A DNA stretch of 37,719 nucleotides from Candidatus Methanoperedens sp. (GTDB lineage Archaea; Halobacteriota; Methanosarcinia; Methanosarcinales; Methanoperedenaceae). This document shows positions 1 through 9,787 of the stretch, in pieces. The translations under genes and the position numbers were made by a program. The stretch's first letter is position 1, and every line of letters begins with the position of its first letter. The notes below the pieces were generated by a model. That model was not told the origin of the DNA and did no database searches. It saw only the letters and a list, made by a program, of their open reading frames with translations. The stretch covers positions 1 to 37,719 of the forward strand of contig JAQUNZ010000018.1 in assembly GCA_028717345.1 (NCBI GenBank). The letters run 5' to 3'.

Positions 1-128
1 AGACCTGCTTTGCAGATGAATTGATCAACTTTGACTTTGCAGATCCAAGAGCAGCATTCGGCAAGGCGGCACTCAGAGAATGGGACCGCTGCGCTGGAGA
101 GAGAGCATTCGTTATCCCGGCAAAGTAG
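1..128 (+). CDS. mcrA: Methyl-coenzyme M reductase alpha subunit, C-terminal fragment (partial at window edge)
   Basis: Frame 3 reads ...[41 protein letters not shown], resembling the McrA C-terminus (…FADxxLxFDFxxPRxxFxKGALREFxPAGERxxIxPAK). Confidence 0.82.
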   Translation, partial: TCFADELINFDFADPRAAFGKAALREWDRCAGERAFVIPAK

Positions 129-145
129 AATGGTAAAAAATCAGG

Positions 146-181
146 TAAATAAGTATGTATCATACTTATTTATCTTTTTTT
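146..181 (+). terminator. Intrinsic-terminator-like hairpin after mcrA
   Basis: Perfect 12-bp stem TAAATAAGTATG/CATACTTATTTA with a TAT loop, followed by TCTTTTTTT. Confidence 0.7.
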
Positions 182-382
182 GTGCAGGTTTAAAATAACA
201 AACACTTACAAATAATTCCATAATATCATCTATGATAAAATCAAATACCATCGCTGAACCTATAGAATTGATGAATTATGGAACTGAATTAAGTTCACCA
301 TTTGGCGATGGTGAAGGGAAGAGGGGTCAGCCACGTTAAATATTTATCAACCTCCCTTCCCACTTATTTATATTCTGAATAA

Positions 383-1636
383 TTAATACTGTATCCTCTT
401 TCTATTGTCAATAGAATATACCGTCTGTTGCAATTGGTTTTTTCCAGAGGTAATATTTTCGTCAAGAGAAAACAGAAGTTTTTTTGACAACTCAAGTTCT
501 TTTTCAGCAGAAGCCAGATCCTCCTGCAGCACAGATATCCTTTCACTCGTATTTGCTTCCTCAAGCACTATGTTCATTTTTGCTATCTCCTCTTTTTTTA
601 CATTGATCCTGGATGAGATAGCCTGATATTCTTTCATAAAATCCCCGATCTTTGATACAGAATAATTTATCTGTTCAAGGATCTTTTCGCGTTTTTCCGG
701 ATTAAAAGCTGTCGTGTCCTTCTGGATAATGTTCTGAACTTCAATAAGATACTCAGGAGAAGCGGATTTTGGATTTGTCAGGAATGATTGAAGCTCTTTC
801 TTGAAGTCAGGCGAGAGTTCGTATTTTCCTGCATCATTCAGCTGTTTTAGTCGTTGAAGGGGTTTGTTTAAAGGAACAAGAAGAGTAATGATGTCAGATT
901 CCGCATCTTTAGCTGTATTTTCAAGATCTACAAGTTCATTCCTGCTGATCAAATATTGTTTCCATTCTTCACTTCCTGAAATCCGCGCCAGATCCTCACT
1001 ATCCAGTTCTATCTTCGTTTTTATAGAATCTACTTTCTTCTCGAATTCTAATATTATTTTTTTCTGATTTTCAATTCGGGATATCAGGTTCGTAATATTC
1101 AGAACTGATTTTTCGGCATTATCAATAGCAACAAGCACTTTTTTATTGCCTCCTATGGGTTCGACAAGCTGATTCAAAAGCCTTCCAAGCTCATTCACTT
1201 GTGCAATGACATTTTTTGAATCCTGAAAAAACACCATTTTTGTATATTGGTAGCTCTTCATCATGTTCTCAAGACACATTGTAAGTGTCTGAATAGCGTT
1301 TTCATGGAACTCAATAACGGTCTTTATGTCAGTTGTTTTCGGTATATTGATATTGGTCAACAGCAGCCTGACCTGCTTGACCATGTTATCCCTGTTGCTT
1401 ATCGCAATTTTTACCATCTTTAGGTGAAATCTCCCTTCAGGCTCTGCTTTTTCAAGCTCTGATGCGCTTTTTTCAATACCATCAAGCGCATCCGCAATAT
1501 CAGAATACACAGATTCTGCGTGCTTACCATGTGATAATCTGTCCCTGCTTGATGAAAGCCATTGAGGGAGCTCATCAAACTTTATTTCGACCGGGTCAGG
1601 CACTTTTTTCCCGAATATTTTTTCGATCCAGCTCAC
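383..1636 (-). CDS. Uncharacterised coiled-coil protein
   Basis: 417-aa ORF with long Lys/Glu/Leu-rich coiled-coil segments; overlaps the upstream trpB2-like ORF by 4 nt. Confidence 0.75.
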   Translation of the reverse strand: MSWIEKIFGKKVPDPVEIKFDELPQWLSSSRDRLSHGKHAESVYSDIADALDGIEKSASELEKAEPEGRFHLKMVKIAISNRDNMVKQVRLLLTNINIPKTTDIKTVIEFHENAIQTLTMCLENMMKSYQYTKMVFFQDSKNVIAQVNELGRLLNQLVEPIGGNKKVLVAIDNAEKSVLNITNLISRIENQKKIILEFEKKVDSIKTKIELDSEDLARISGSEEWKQYLISRNELVDLENTAKDAESDIITLLVPLNKPLQRLKQLNDAGKYELSPDFKKELQSFLTNPKSASPEYLIEVQNIIQKDTTAFNPEKREKILEQINYSVSKIGDFMKEYQAISSRINVKKEEIAKMNIVLEEANTSERISVLQEDLASAEKELELSKKLLFSLDENITSGKNQLQQTVYSIDNRKRIQY

Positions 1637-2940
1637 ACTATATCCTTCATTTCACCACTGAAATAACTATCGTATGAAGCCATGTCGAAATGCCCATGAC
1701 CGCTCAGGTTAAAGAGTATGGTCTTTTGTTCGCCGCTCTTCTTGCATTCAATTGCCTTATCTATCGCGCATTTTATAGCATGAGATGATTCAGGAGCAGG
1801 GACTATGCCCTCGCACCGCGCAAATGTAACGCCTGCTTTAAAGACCTCTGTCTGGTCATAGGCGACCGCATCAATGATATTATCTGCATAAAGCTGGCTC
1901 ACGATGGGAGAGTCCCCATGATACCGCAGACCTCCTGCATGGATCGCAGGCGGTATGTATTCATGCCCCATTGTGTACATCTTAAGTAGGGGAGTGAGTC
2001 CTACGGTATCACCGAAATCATACCTGAATTCTCCGCCTGTGAGGCTGGGGCATGCAGTTGGCTCTACGCCGATAACCTCCATATCCTTTTTGCCGGAAAG
2101 CTTGTCCATAAGGAATGGGAAGCTTATACCTGCGAAATTGCTTCCTCCCCCGACACTTCCTATGATATAATCCGGGTAATCCTCGACCTGTGCTAACTGT
2201 TCTTTTGCTTCCTGACCGATCACTGTCTGGTGAAGCATTACATGGTTCAGGACGCTGCCAAGGGAATAGTGCGTGTTTTCATGGGTCGCAGCATCTTCCA
2301 CAGCCTCGCTGATCGCAATTCCAAGGCTTCCAGGTGAATCCGGGTCTTTTTCCAGTATCTTCTTTCCAGCATTCGTGCTGCTGCTTGGTGAAGGGATTAC
2401 ATCTGCCCCCCATAGTTGCATGAGAGATTTTCGATAAGGCTTTTGCTGGAAGCTTATTTTTACCATATAGACCGTGCATTTGAGTTTAAATAAAGTGGTT
2501 GCAAGGGCAAGAGCGCTTCCCCACTGACCTGCGCCTGTTTCTGTGGCAAGCCTTTCTATTCCTTCTTTCATATTGTAATAAGCCTGGGCGATGGCTGTAT
2601 TTGGCTTATGGCTGCCTGCAGGGCTAACGCCTTCGTATTTATAATATATCTTCGCAGGGGTCTTGAGTTCTTTTTCAAGACGGTGTGCCCTGTAAAGTGG
2701 AGACGGGCGCCAGAGCGCGTAGATATCCCTTATCTCATCAGGTATGGTTATGAACCTGTCCTGGCTGACCTCCTGTTTTATCAATTCCATAGGGAAAAGA
2801 GGTGAGAGGTCTTTTGGACCTATTGGCTCTTTTGTCCCGGGATGAAGAGGCGGAGAGACCGGTGTGGGCATATCAGGCAGGATGTTATACCATTTTTTTG
2901 GGATGTCATTTTCATCAAGGGTTATTATTGTTTTTTTCAT
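1633..2940 (-). CDS. trpB2: Tryptophan synthase beta chain-like protein, TrpB2 type
   Basis: [33 protein letters not shown] (PLP lysine region), [24 protein letters not shown]-terminal extension typical of TrpB2. Confidence 0.92.
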   Translation of the reverse strand: MKKTIITLDENDIPKKWYNILPDMPTPVSPPLHPGTKEPIGPKDLSPLFPMELIKQEVSQDRFITIPDEIRDIYALWRPSPLYRAHRLEKELKTPAKIYYKYEGVSPAGSHKPNTAIAQAYYNMKEGIERLATETGAGQWGSALALATTLFKLKCTVYMVKISFQQKPYRKSLMQLWGADVIPSPSSSTNAGKKILEKDPDSPGSLGIAISEAVEDAATHENTHYSLGSVLNHVMLHQTVIGQEAKEQLAQVEDYPDYIIGSVGGGSNFAGISFPFLMDKLSGKKDMEVIGVEPTACPSLTGGEFRYDFGDTVGLTPLLKMYTMGHEYIPPAIHAGGLRYHGDSPIVSQLYADNIIDAVAYDQTEVFKAGVTFARCEGIVPAPESSHAIKCAIDKAIECKKSGEQKTILFNLSGHGHFDMASYDSYFSGEMKDIV

Positions 2941-3076
2941 ATGAAATCTCAGATTGTATATTTGCAGGGTAGTATATCAACTTTAAGATTTGATTACTGT
3001 TTTAATTCATAAAAAGTATAATTTAAATGAACAATCAGTATCAATAAATAGTTGCATGGTCATTAAGCCTAATCAC

Positions 3077-4348
3077 ATGAAATTCGTTATCCAGAGGTCA
3101 GAGATAAAAGGCACTGTTAATGCCCCACCGTCTAAAAGCTATACGCACAGGGCTATAGCGATAGCTGCGCTCTCAAAAAAGGCGACCGTAAATAATCCTC
3201 TTATTTCAGAAGATACAAAAGCCACGATAAGGGCATCTGAGGCTTTTGGGGCAAGTATTGAGCAGAAGAAAGATTCACTTATTATTAAAGGATTTGATGG
3301 AAAACTCAAGACACCGGATAATGTACTGGATGTGGCAAATTCAGGCACAACGCTGCGCATTATGAGTGCAGTAGCTTCACTTGCAGAAGGCGCAACAGTT
3401 CTTACAGGAGATGCAAGCATCAGGACTCGACCGAACACTCCTTTGCTCAATGCTTTGAACGATCTTGGAGCTGAAGCCTTCTCAACGCGAAACAATGGCA
3501 TGGCTCCAATAGTTGTGAGAGGGAAGATGAGAGGGGGACGCGTATATATAGACGGCTCTATCAGTTCACAATTCATTTCTGCTCTTCTCATTGCGAGTCC
3601 ATTTGCAAAGAATGAGACAAAAGTAATGATAAAAGGTGAATTGAAATCAAGACCTTATGTTAATATCACAATAGACATGCTCAAAGATGCAGGAGCAAGG
3701 ATCATCGAAGATAGTCCTAACTCATTTACCATTCCACCTCAACAGGAATACAACCTGAAATCATATAATGTTCCCGGAGACTTCTCATCAGCATCGTACA
3801 TGATGGCAGCCGGGGCGCTGTGCGGAGATGTGACCATAAAGAACATGTACCCCACCGAGCAGGGCGATTCAGCGCTTATCGATATCCTGAAAAAAATGGG
3901 GGCGAACATCATATGGGATGAGAAAAAAGGTGAGGTAAGGGCAAGCAAGAGCGAGCTTGCGGGCATTGCGGTGGATGTCGGGAAGACCCCGGATCTTGTT
4001 CCCACGCTTGCGGTGCTCGGCGCCGCATCAAAAGGCACGATGGTCATCGAGAACGCAGAGCATGTGAGATATAAAGAAACTGACAGGCTACATGCGATGA
4101 CAGTGGAGCTAAAAAAGATGGGCGTGGACATTATTGAGGAAAAAGACAGGTTGATCATCAGGGGTAGAACACTGAAAGGAGCGCAGGTGCACGGGTGGGA
4201 TGACCACAGGATCGTCATGGCGCTTGCTGTTGCAGGGATGGTTGCAGGAGGGACGACTATTGATACAGTAGAGTCGGTCAGCATCTCATACCCCGGATTC
4301 TTTGATGACTTGAAAAAGATAGGTGCAGGCGTTTCTGAAGCCCAATAA
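3077..4348 (+). CDS. aroA: 3-phosphoshikimate 1-carboxyvinyltransferase (EPSP synthase)
   Basis: APPSKSYTHRAIAIAALS, NSGTTLRIM, RTRPNTPLLNAL, KETDRLHAM, DDHRIVMALAVAG. The longer ORF starts at 2990; the likely start is ATG at 3077. Confidence 0.95.
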   Translation: MKFVIQRSEIKGTVNAPPSKSYTHRAIAIAALSKKATVNNPLISEDTKATIRASEAFGASIEQKKDSLIIKGFDGKLKTPDNVLDVANSGTTLRIMSAVASLAEGATVLTGDASIRTRPNTPLLNALNDLGAEAFSTRNNGMAPIVVRGKMRGGRVYIDGSISSQFISALLIASPFAKNETKVMIKGELKSRPYVNITIDMLKDAGARIIEDSPNSFTIPPQQEYNLKSYNVPGDFSSASYMMAAGALCGDVTIKNMYPTEQGDSALIDILKKMGANIIWDEKKGEVRASKSELAGIAVDVGKTPDLVPTLAVLGAASKGTMVIENAEHVRYKETDRLHAMTVELKKMGVDIIEEKDRLIIRGRTLKGAQVHGWDDHRIVMALAVAGMVAGGTTIDTVESVSISYPGFFDDLKKIGAGVSEAQ

Positions 4349-5052
4349 TGAGCAATATGGATGAAATTGATATTTATAAATCCGCATCTTCCGGGATCGC
4401 GTGGTTAAAAAACCAGGATATCACAGAAATAAAAGATCTGTCGAGGTCTATCCAGGCATTATCATTATGGGGTGAGAAAACGGTTCATCTTATGGGAATT
4501 TTACTCACAAGAAAAAAAGGTGAGTTCTGGGAAACTGATAAGCCTCTTCTTGATACTGCAAGAGCGTGCAGCGCTCTAGCTGGTTGCGGGATAATAGCAG
4601 ATGAGCCTGTTAACTGGATACTCGGACAGCAAAAGAACGGGAACTGGGGCAATAGCGAGATCGAGACATCATACGCCCTTATAGCACTGGGAGATGCTGG
4701 CATGAAAAACGAGTCCGGGTGCGAATGGCTGGTCAGCAATTATGGGAAAAAATGGGAACATATCGGAACAACATCGCTTATTATTACTGCTCTGTTAAAA
4801 CAGAATGAGGAAAAGTATCTGGATTTCATATTAGACCGCACCGGCTGGATATTATCAAAAAAAGAGTCTGGCGGATGGACTTATACTGCAACCAGCAATC
4901 TTGCTATACAGGCTTTGATACTTGCGGGAGAAGAGGATATTGACCCCTCGATCGAATGGCTTATGGGAAGACAGGTTAATGGAAACTGGGGCGACATTAC
5001 GTCGACTGCGCTTTCTCTTATCTCATTAAATATGTACCGGCACAATAATTAA
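4348..5052 (+). CDS. Prenyltransferase/squalene-cyclase-like alpha-barrel repeat protein
   Basis: Repeated QW-like motifs: GQQKNGNWGNSEIETSYALIAL, KKESGGWTYTATSNLAIQAL, GRQVNGNWGDITSTALSLISL; start overlaps the aroA stop. Confidence 0.7.
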   Translation: MSNMDEIDIYKSASSGIAWLKNQDITEIKDLSRSIQALSLWGEKTVHLMGILLTRKKGEFWETDKPLLDTARACSALAGCGIIADEPVNWILGQQKNGNWGNSEIETSYALIALGDAGMKNESGCEWLVSNYGKKWEHIGTTSLIITALLKQNEEKYLDFILDRTGWILSKKESGGWTYTATSNLAIQALILAGEEDIDPSIEWLMGRQVNGNWGDITSTALSLISLNMYRHNN

Positions 5053-5069
5053 AAGGTAAGGGGGTGGTC

Positions 5070-5092
5070 GTAACCTTAAGAGGTTACTTTTA
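5070..5092 (+). terminator. Hairpin followed by short T tract
   Basis: GTAACCT-TAAG-AGGTTAC then TTTTAT, downstream of the 4348-5052 ORF. Confidence 0.4.
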
Positions 5093-5252
5093 TGGTGATA
5101 TTGGGTTATGGTGGTGGTTAGAAAAGTTACCGCCCGCCTTACAAACAATACTATGACTGCACAACACGATCATTGTGATTGCTACTATTGATACTACTAA
5201 AGGTAATCTTAATAATGGTTCGGATTGAAGAGGGACAAAAGAGAAGATAATC

Positions 5253-6269
5253 ATGAGTAAAATTGCAGCAGTTATAAATGGTGACGGCGTAGGTCCTGAG
5301 CTTGTTAGCAGCATGCTCAGGGTAGTTGAAGCCGCAGGTACGAATGTTGAATTTATCAAGTGCGAAGCAGGCGCGCAATGGTGGGAAAAGAACGGCGGGG
5401 ATTCGTTGATACCTCCTGAGACATGGGATGCATTATCAAACAGTGATGCAGGGTTTAAAGGTCCGACCACGACCCCGGGCGGCGCTGGCTCACCGAAGAG
5501 CGTGGCAGTATCCATCCGCCAGAAGTTCAACCTGTACGCCAATGTGAGACCGATAAAATCTTTCCCGAACACCCAGAAACCACTTGGAGATGTAGATTTT
5601 GTGTGTGTGAGAGAAGGCACTGAAGGGCTGTATTTCGGGAAGGAAGTGCAGTTGACCGATGATGTTTATATAGCGATCAGAAAAATAACGCGACCAGCAT
5701 GCAGGAACGTAGCGCGTTACGCATTTGAAGAGGCGGCGCGAAGGGAATGGAAACACGTGGTGGCGATACATAAAAGCAACATACTCAAAATGACCTGCGG
5801 GACTTTCCTTGAGGAAGTTGATAAAGTCAGGAAGGATTATCCCAACATCGAACTTGAAGAATACCATATCGATAATATCGCACAGCAGTTGATCAAGAAC
5901 CCCCAGATATTCAACAACAAAGTTCTCCTCTCGACTAACCTTTTCATGGATATCCTGAGTGAAGAGTGCTCTGCGCTTGTGGGCAGCATCGGGCTCATCT
6001 ATTCTGCAAATATTGGTGACTGCTATGCCATGTTCGAACCTGCCCATGGCTCTGCGCCAAAATATGCGGGTCAGGATAAGGTAAACCCTGTTGCAACTGT
6101 TCTTGCGGGGGCATGGATGCTTGATTATCTGGGTGAATATGAGAATTCAAAAGCGATATTTACAGCGACGGAGAAAGTTATTTCAGAGGGTAAGAAGGTT
6201 ACCTACGACATGGGCGGGCATGCGAAGTCAAGTGAGATGGTGGATGAGATAATAAGGAAGATCGCCTAG
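5253..6269 (+). CDS. Isocitrate/isopropylmalate dehydrogenase family protein (likely NAD-type IDH)
   Basis: INGDGVGPEL, FKGPTTTPGG, VREGTEGLYFG, FEPAHGSAPKYAGQDKVNPVATVLAGAWML. Confidence 0.9.
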   Translation: MSKIAAVINGDGVGPELVSSMLRVVEAAGTNVEFIKCEAGAQWWEKNGGDSLIPPETWDALSNSDAGFKGPTTTPGGAGSPKSVAVSIRQKFNLYANVRPIKSFPNTQKPLGDVDFVCVREGTEGLYFGKEVQLTDDVYIAIRKITRPACRNVARYAFEEAARREWKHVVAIHKSNILKMTCGTFLEEVDKVRKDYPNIELEEYHIDNIAQQLIKNPQIFNNKVLLSTNLFMDILSEECSALVGSIGLIYSANIGDCYAMFEPAHGSAPKYAGQDKVNPVATVLAGAWMLDYLGEYENSKAIFTATEKVISEGKKVTYDMGGHAKSSEMVDEIIRKIA

Positions 6270-8080
6270 ATATTCTTATAAAAAAGGGTAAACCTGTATT
6301 CATTATTCGGCGGTCTCTCCATCTTCCTGAAAAGGATGAATTCGGGCGTGAGATCAGACGGTCTGAACCAGTACCAGGACATCCGTGCGCTGTTAAGCCG
6401 GATGTAATCGCTTCCGAGATTGCGCTGCATGATATCAGCTTCTGTCCCGTTCCCGTCAGAATCGTGCACTACGATGAGCGGGGCATTGAATCTGGCGTCC
6501 ATACTCACCTTCCATTCCACATCAGGATAATGGCGTGCATACCACAGCAACAGGGTCTCCATATTTTCATCAGTAACCTGTATCCTTGTTGACTGGTTGC
6601 TGTACTGTGAAGATATCTCGAAAATCTTTGTAACGAACTCAGAAAATTTCTGCGGCGGCTGCCCTGCCTGTATCATCGGTTCATCTGTATTGGCATAATT
6701 AATATAATTCAATTGAATGCTTGAATGGACAAAAAACAGACCGCTGGCTATAAGGAAAATAATTGTAAATGTTCCGGTTCTTGACTTTATTTTTAACCTG
6801 GGCAGCAATTCTCCCAGATATGCAGCCGAGATTATTGCAAGAGGCAATAGCGGGTTCAATACAAGCCACTGGACTTTTTCCTGGAGATACGAATAAACAA
6901 AAAAGCTGGTCAATCCCCAATAGATCAAAAAAGCAAAAAAAAGATTCCGAATATAAAGTACACCAACGATCCCCAGCAGGAGAAGCGGAAGAAATATGAT
7001 AATCGAGGATTGGATGTAGGATATTGGTAAGAATCTTCCTGCAAATGCATAGTTGTCTGCTATGAGATACATTACGCCCACAGCCACCCAATAAATAAGC
7101 AATACTATCAGCAGCTTACCTTTTTTCCTGCCGTGGAAGCCATAATAGAACATACCAAGAATTCCAAATACAAGTAGGGGTAATTCATAAAGTGCAGTAA
7201 TGCCCAGATAGAAAAAATAAGGTCCACCCAGGCGCTGTATCCTGTGCATCTCATACCAGGCGGAAATCGCTTTTTCAACTGTGGTTTTCATGCCCCCGAT
7301 ATCAAAGATGTTTCCTGTATAGAACAGGGAAAAAACAACAAGGACTACAAGAATGAGAAATACCCCTTCTGCAATCAGGATAATAAATTCTTTATCTGGC
7401 ATTTTCATTCTACCTATCAGACTTCTTAAATACCGTTCCCTTATGAAAAACAGTACCAGGAACAGGGCTATCAAAGCCATTGTGATGTACGCGTTCTCTT
7501 TCAGGGCTGCCATGGAGGAAATTGCTATCCCCCCAAGCGCAAGATAAAAGATCCTTTCAATAGAATACCCGGCGGTAAAATGAAGGTCCAATAACGAAAC
7601 TGACTTCCTGTCTTTATCAAATGCTTCTGCGTATTTTACAGCGCAAACAAGAGCCAGCAGCGTGAAGAACGATATGAATATGTCTTCCCTGTAGAACCTG
7701 GAGTAATACAGGAACGAAGGCGAAAGAGCGAGAAAGAATGCGGCAAAAAGCATGCCGGCATTCCCCAGATATCTTCTAAGAGGTATCAGCAAAAAGATCA
7801 TCGATGCGCCAAGGATCGCGGGAAGCAACCTGGATGAAAAAATAGTGTCACCAAGGAGCCGGTACATTTCTGATGTGACGTAGTACATGAACGGACCATG
7901 GAAATACGGATCATATGTGTAGATACCGTCATTGAATAATTTGTATGTGCCATATGCCACAGCTGCTTCATCATGGTGGAAAACCCTCTCGTCAAGGTGA
8001 TATAGCCTCAGGAAAAATGCAAGAATAATTATTAGAAAAAAAACAAGATACAATCCAAAATGTCTTTTTTTCATGAACAT
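6266..8080 (-). CDS. Agl23-like flippase-associated membrane protein (TIGR03663-type, glycosyltransferase-like)
   Basis: Multi-TM protein with LRLYHLDERVFHHDEAAVAYGTYKLF and YSRFYREDIFISFFTLLAL; close paralog of ORF 33685-35511. Confidence 0.75.
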   Translation of the reverse strand: MFMKKRHFGLYLVFFLIIILAFFLRLYHLDERVFHHDEAAVAYGTYKLFNDGIYTYDPYFHGPFMYYVTSEMYRLLGDTIFSSRLLPAILGASMIFLLIPLRRYLGNAGMLFAAFFLALSPSFLYYSRFYREDIFISFFTLLALVCAVKYAEAFDKDRKSVSLLDLHFTAGYSIERIFYLALGGIAISSMAALKENAYITMALIALFLVLFFIRERYLRSLIGRMKMPDKEFIILIAEGVFLILVVLVVFSLFYTGNIFDIGGMKTTVEKAISAWYEMHRIQRLGGPYFFYLGITALYELPLLVFGILGMFYYGFHGRKKGKLLIVLLIYWVAVGVMYLIADNYAFAGRFLPISYIQSSIIIFLPLLLLGIVGVLYIRNLFFAFLIYWGLTSFFVYSYLQEKVQWLVLNPLLPLAIISAAYLGELLPRLKIKSRTGTFTIIFLIASGLFFVHSSIQLNYINYANTDEPMIQAGQPPQKFSEFVTKIFEISSQYSNQSTRIQVTDENMETLLLWYARHYPDVEWKVSMDARFNAPLIVVHDSDGNGTEADIMQRNLGSDYIRLNSARMSWYWFRPSDLTPEFILFRKMERPPNNEYRFTLFYKNI

Positions 8081-8186
8081 ATAATATGCAAAGCCTTATT
8101 TAACTTATTTATCACCAAAAACTTTATACCCTATCATTTGATTCAAATAATATAGATGCAGGTATAGACCTCATCGTTTAACAAAA

Positions 8187-8870
8187 ATGGCAGAAGAAAA
8201 AGTTATCGCATATATCAAAAAATGCCTTGAAGAAGGGAAGATGCCTGAAGCCATAGATACATCCAAAATGGCTGGTGTGCCGCTATCAAAAGAAGAATTA
8301 AATAACTATATCCATAAATATCTTGAAAACGGATGGGTTTCCAGGGCATTAAAAGGCTCAAAAGCATCAGGAATCGAGCTTACACCGGAAATCATCACGG
8401 ACTATATTAAAAAATATCTTGACGAGGGGCGAATTTATTCTGCTGTTGATGCTGCAAAGCTCATCGGGAAACCTCTTCCGGCTGAAAAGCTTGTAAGTAT
8501 CGGGAATGAGTACCTGATAAATGGCAATCTTACTTCAGGCCTGGAAGCATACAAACTTGCAGGAGAGATACCGCAAGCAGAGGTACTCATCACATGTGGA
8601 AAGACGTGCTTCAGTAATGGTCAGCTCTCACATGGCCTGGAAGCCTACAAACTTGGGGGTAGTAAGCCGACCGTGGAAGAACTCATCGAGTGCGGAGAAG
8701 TGTGCCTGTGCGAAGGGGAGATAACTCAGGGTCTGGAAGCATTTGAATTAGCCGGCAAGACCCCAACAAAAGAGATGCTTCGTGAGTGCGGTGAAGTGTG
8801 TCTCATTGAAAGACGCGTCGATGATGCACGAAAAGCTTTTGTTGCAGCACTTACAGTAAATAATATATAG
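8187..8870 (+). CDS. Repeat protein built of about seven 32-aa units
   Basis: Units align as (x)2-[YC/CG]-x2-[YC]L-x2-G-x5-[AL]-x2-[AS]-KLxG-x2-P-x2-E-x-L; cysteines accumulate in the C-terminal units. Confidence 0.8.
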   Translation: MAEEKVIAYIKKCLEEGKMPEAIDTSKMAGVPLSKEELNNYIHKYLENGWVSRALKGSKASGIELTPEIITDYIKKYLDEGRIYSAVDAAKLIGKPLPAEKLVSIGNEYLINGNLTSGLEAYKLAGEIPQAEVLITCGKTCFSNGQLSHGLEAYKLGGSKPTVEELIECGEVCLCEGEITQGLEAFELAGKTPTKEMLRECGEVCLIERRVDDARKAFVAALTVNNI

Positions 8871-8961
8871 TAATAAAAACATTTAATTAAATGTAAGGGT
8901 ACTTGGCTAGTCATCTGGATCAAATTGTTGTTTTTTCCATAGATGAGCAGCGACGGATAAA

Positions 8962-9003
8962 ATGACAAAAGTGCTTGTTGTGGAGGAAAATGCACCCGAA
9001 TGA
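8962..9003 (+). other. 13-codon mini-ORF resembling a response regulator N-terminus (relic or leader)
   Basis: ATG ACA AAA GTG CTT GTT GTG GAG GAA AAT GCA CCC GAA TGA = MTKVLVVEENAPE*, overlapping the start of the downstream REC gene in another frame. Confidence 0.45.
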
Positions 9004-9547
9004 AATTAATGCGCGAGGATCGAAGGGTAAAGTTCTCGTAGTGGACGATGAAGAAATTAATATAAAGCTTATCGAAGCATACCTGAATGAAGAATACGAG
9101 ATAATAACAGCTCAAAGCGGCAACGAGGCTTTGAATAAAATAATCGAGGATAAACCGGATATTGTGTTGCTGGATATCATGATGCCACAGATTAGCGGAT
9201 ATGATGTATGCAAAAGCATAAAGGAAAATGATGCAACCCGCTTCATACCTGTCGTGATGTGCACAGCACTTTCAGGATCAGAAGCTAAGATCAAAGCTAT
9301 AGAGATCGGAGCTGACGATTTTCTCACAAAGCCAATAAACCGGCAAGAACTTTTTGCACGTATCAAATCTCTTCTTAAGAAAAAATATTACCAGGATGAA
9401 CTTGTGCATGATAAAGATATCATAGAAAAGCAAAACGAAGCATTGCGCCAGGAACATAATGAATTAGAACAAAAAGTTCATGAACGCACTGAAGAGCTGA
9501 TGAAGGCAAAAATATCTGGCTTAAAAGATAGAATGAAATTAAAATAG
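8990..9547 (+). CDS. Response regulator receiver domain protein with C-terminal coiled coil
   Basis: GKVLVVDDEEINIKLI, PDIVLLDIMMPQISGYDVC (phospho-Asp), PVVMCTALSG, DDFLTKPINRQEL; start ATG 8990 preceded by GGAGG. Confidence 0.9.
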   Translation: MHPNEINARGSKGKVLVVDDEEINIKLIEAYLNEEYEIITAQSGNEALNKIIEDKPDIVLLDIMMPQISGYDVCKSIKENDATRFIPVVMCTALSGSEAKIKAIEIGADDFLTKPINRQELFARIKSLLKKKYYQDELVHDKDIIEKQNEALRQEHNELEQKVHERTEELMKAKISGLKDRMKLK

Positions 9548-9616
9548 TTGTTTCATGTTGCCGCTTGTGGCGAAAAAGGATTTACCCCTATTCACCATAT
9601 GACTTTTTATTTAGAA

Positions 9617-9725
9617 TGCCCAGGACGGGATCCGAACCCGTGACCTCCAGATTTCTCAGGAAGCTAAGCGCCTCATCAAAATATCCCTATGAGTCTGGCG
9701 CCCTAACCAACTAGGCCACCTGGGC
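9617..9725 (-). tRNA. Elongator-type tRNA-Met(CAU) with a 35-nt intron at 37/38
   Basis: Minus-strand acceptor GCCCAGG/CCTGGGC, T arm ACGGG-TTCGGAT-CCCGT, anticodon stem CCAGA/TCTGG. The intron (about 9653-9687) removes to give the loop CTCATAA. CTCA/TGAG central helix flanked by TAG and AAA bulges fits a BHB. Confidence 0.88.
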
Positions 9726-9787
9726 ATCACCCCTACATGCAAAGAAGGTATTAAAACATATCGTCTTTCAAAGACAGAGTTCGCAGA

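Noticed and set aside
364-626. Short ORFs around the coiled-coil gene 3' end
   Set aside because: Overlap the 417-aa ORF and show no domain or RBS support.
3139-4284. Minus-strand ORFs of 150 and 181 aa antisense to aroA
   Set aside because: Antisense shadows of a clear EPSP synthase; no domain-like sequence.
5490-6047. 185-aa minus-strand ORF within the IDH gene
   Set aside because: Antisense to a strongly supported IDH and no recognisable motifs.
8587-8790. Possible CRISPR-like periodicity
   Set aside because: The roughly 96-nt periodicity is in-frame protein repeats (32 aa), not repeat-spacer structure.
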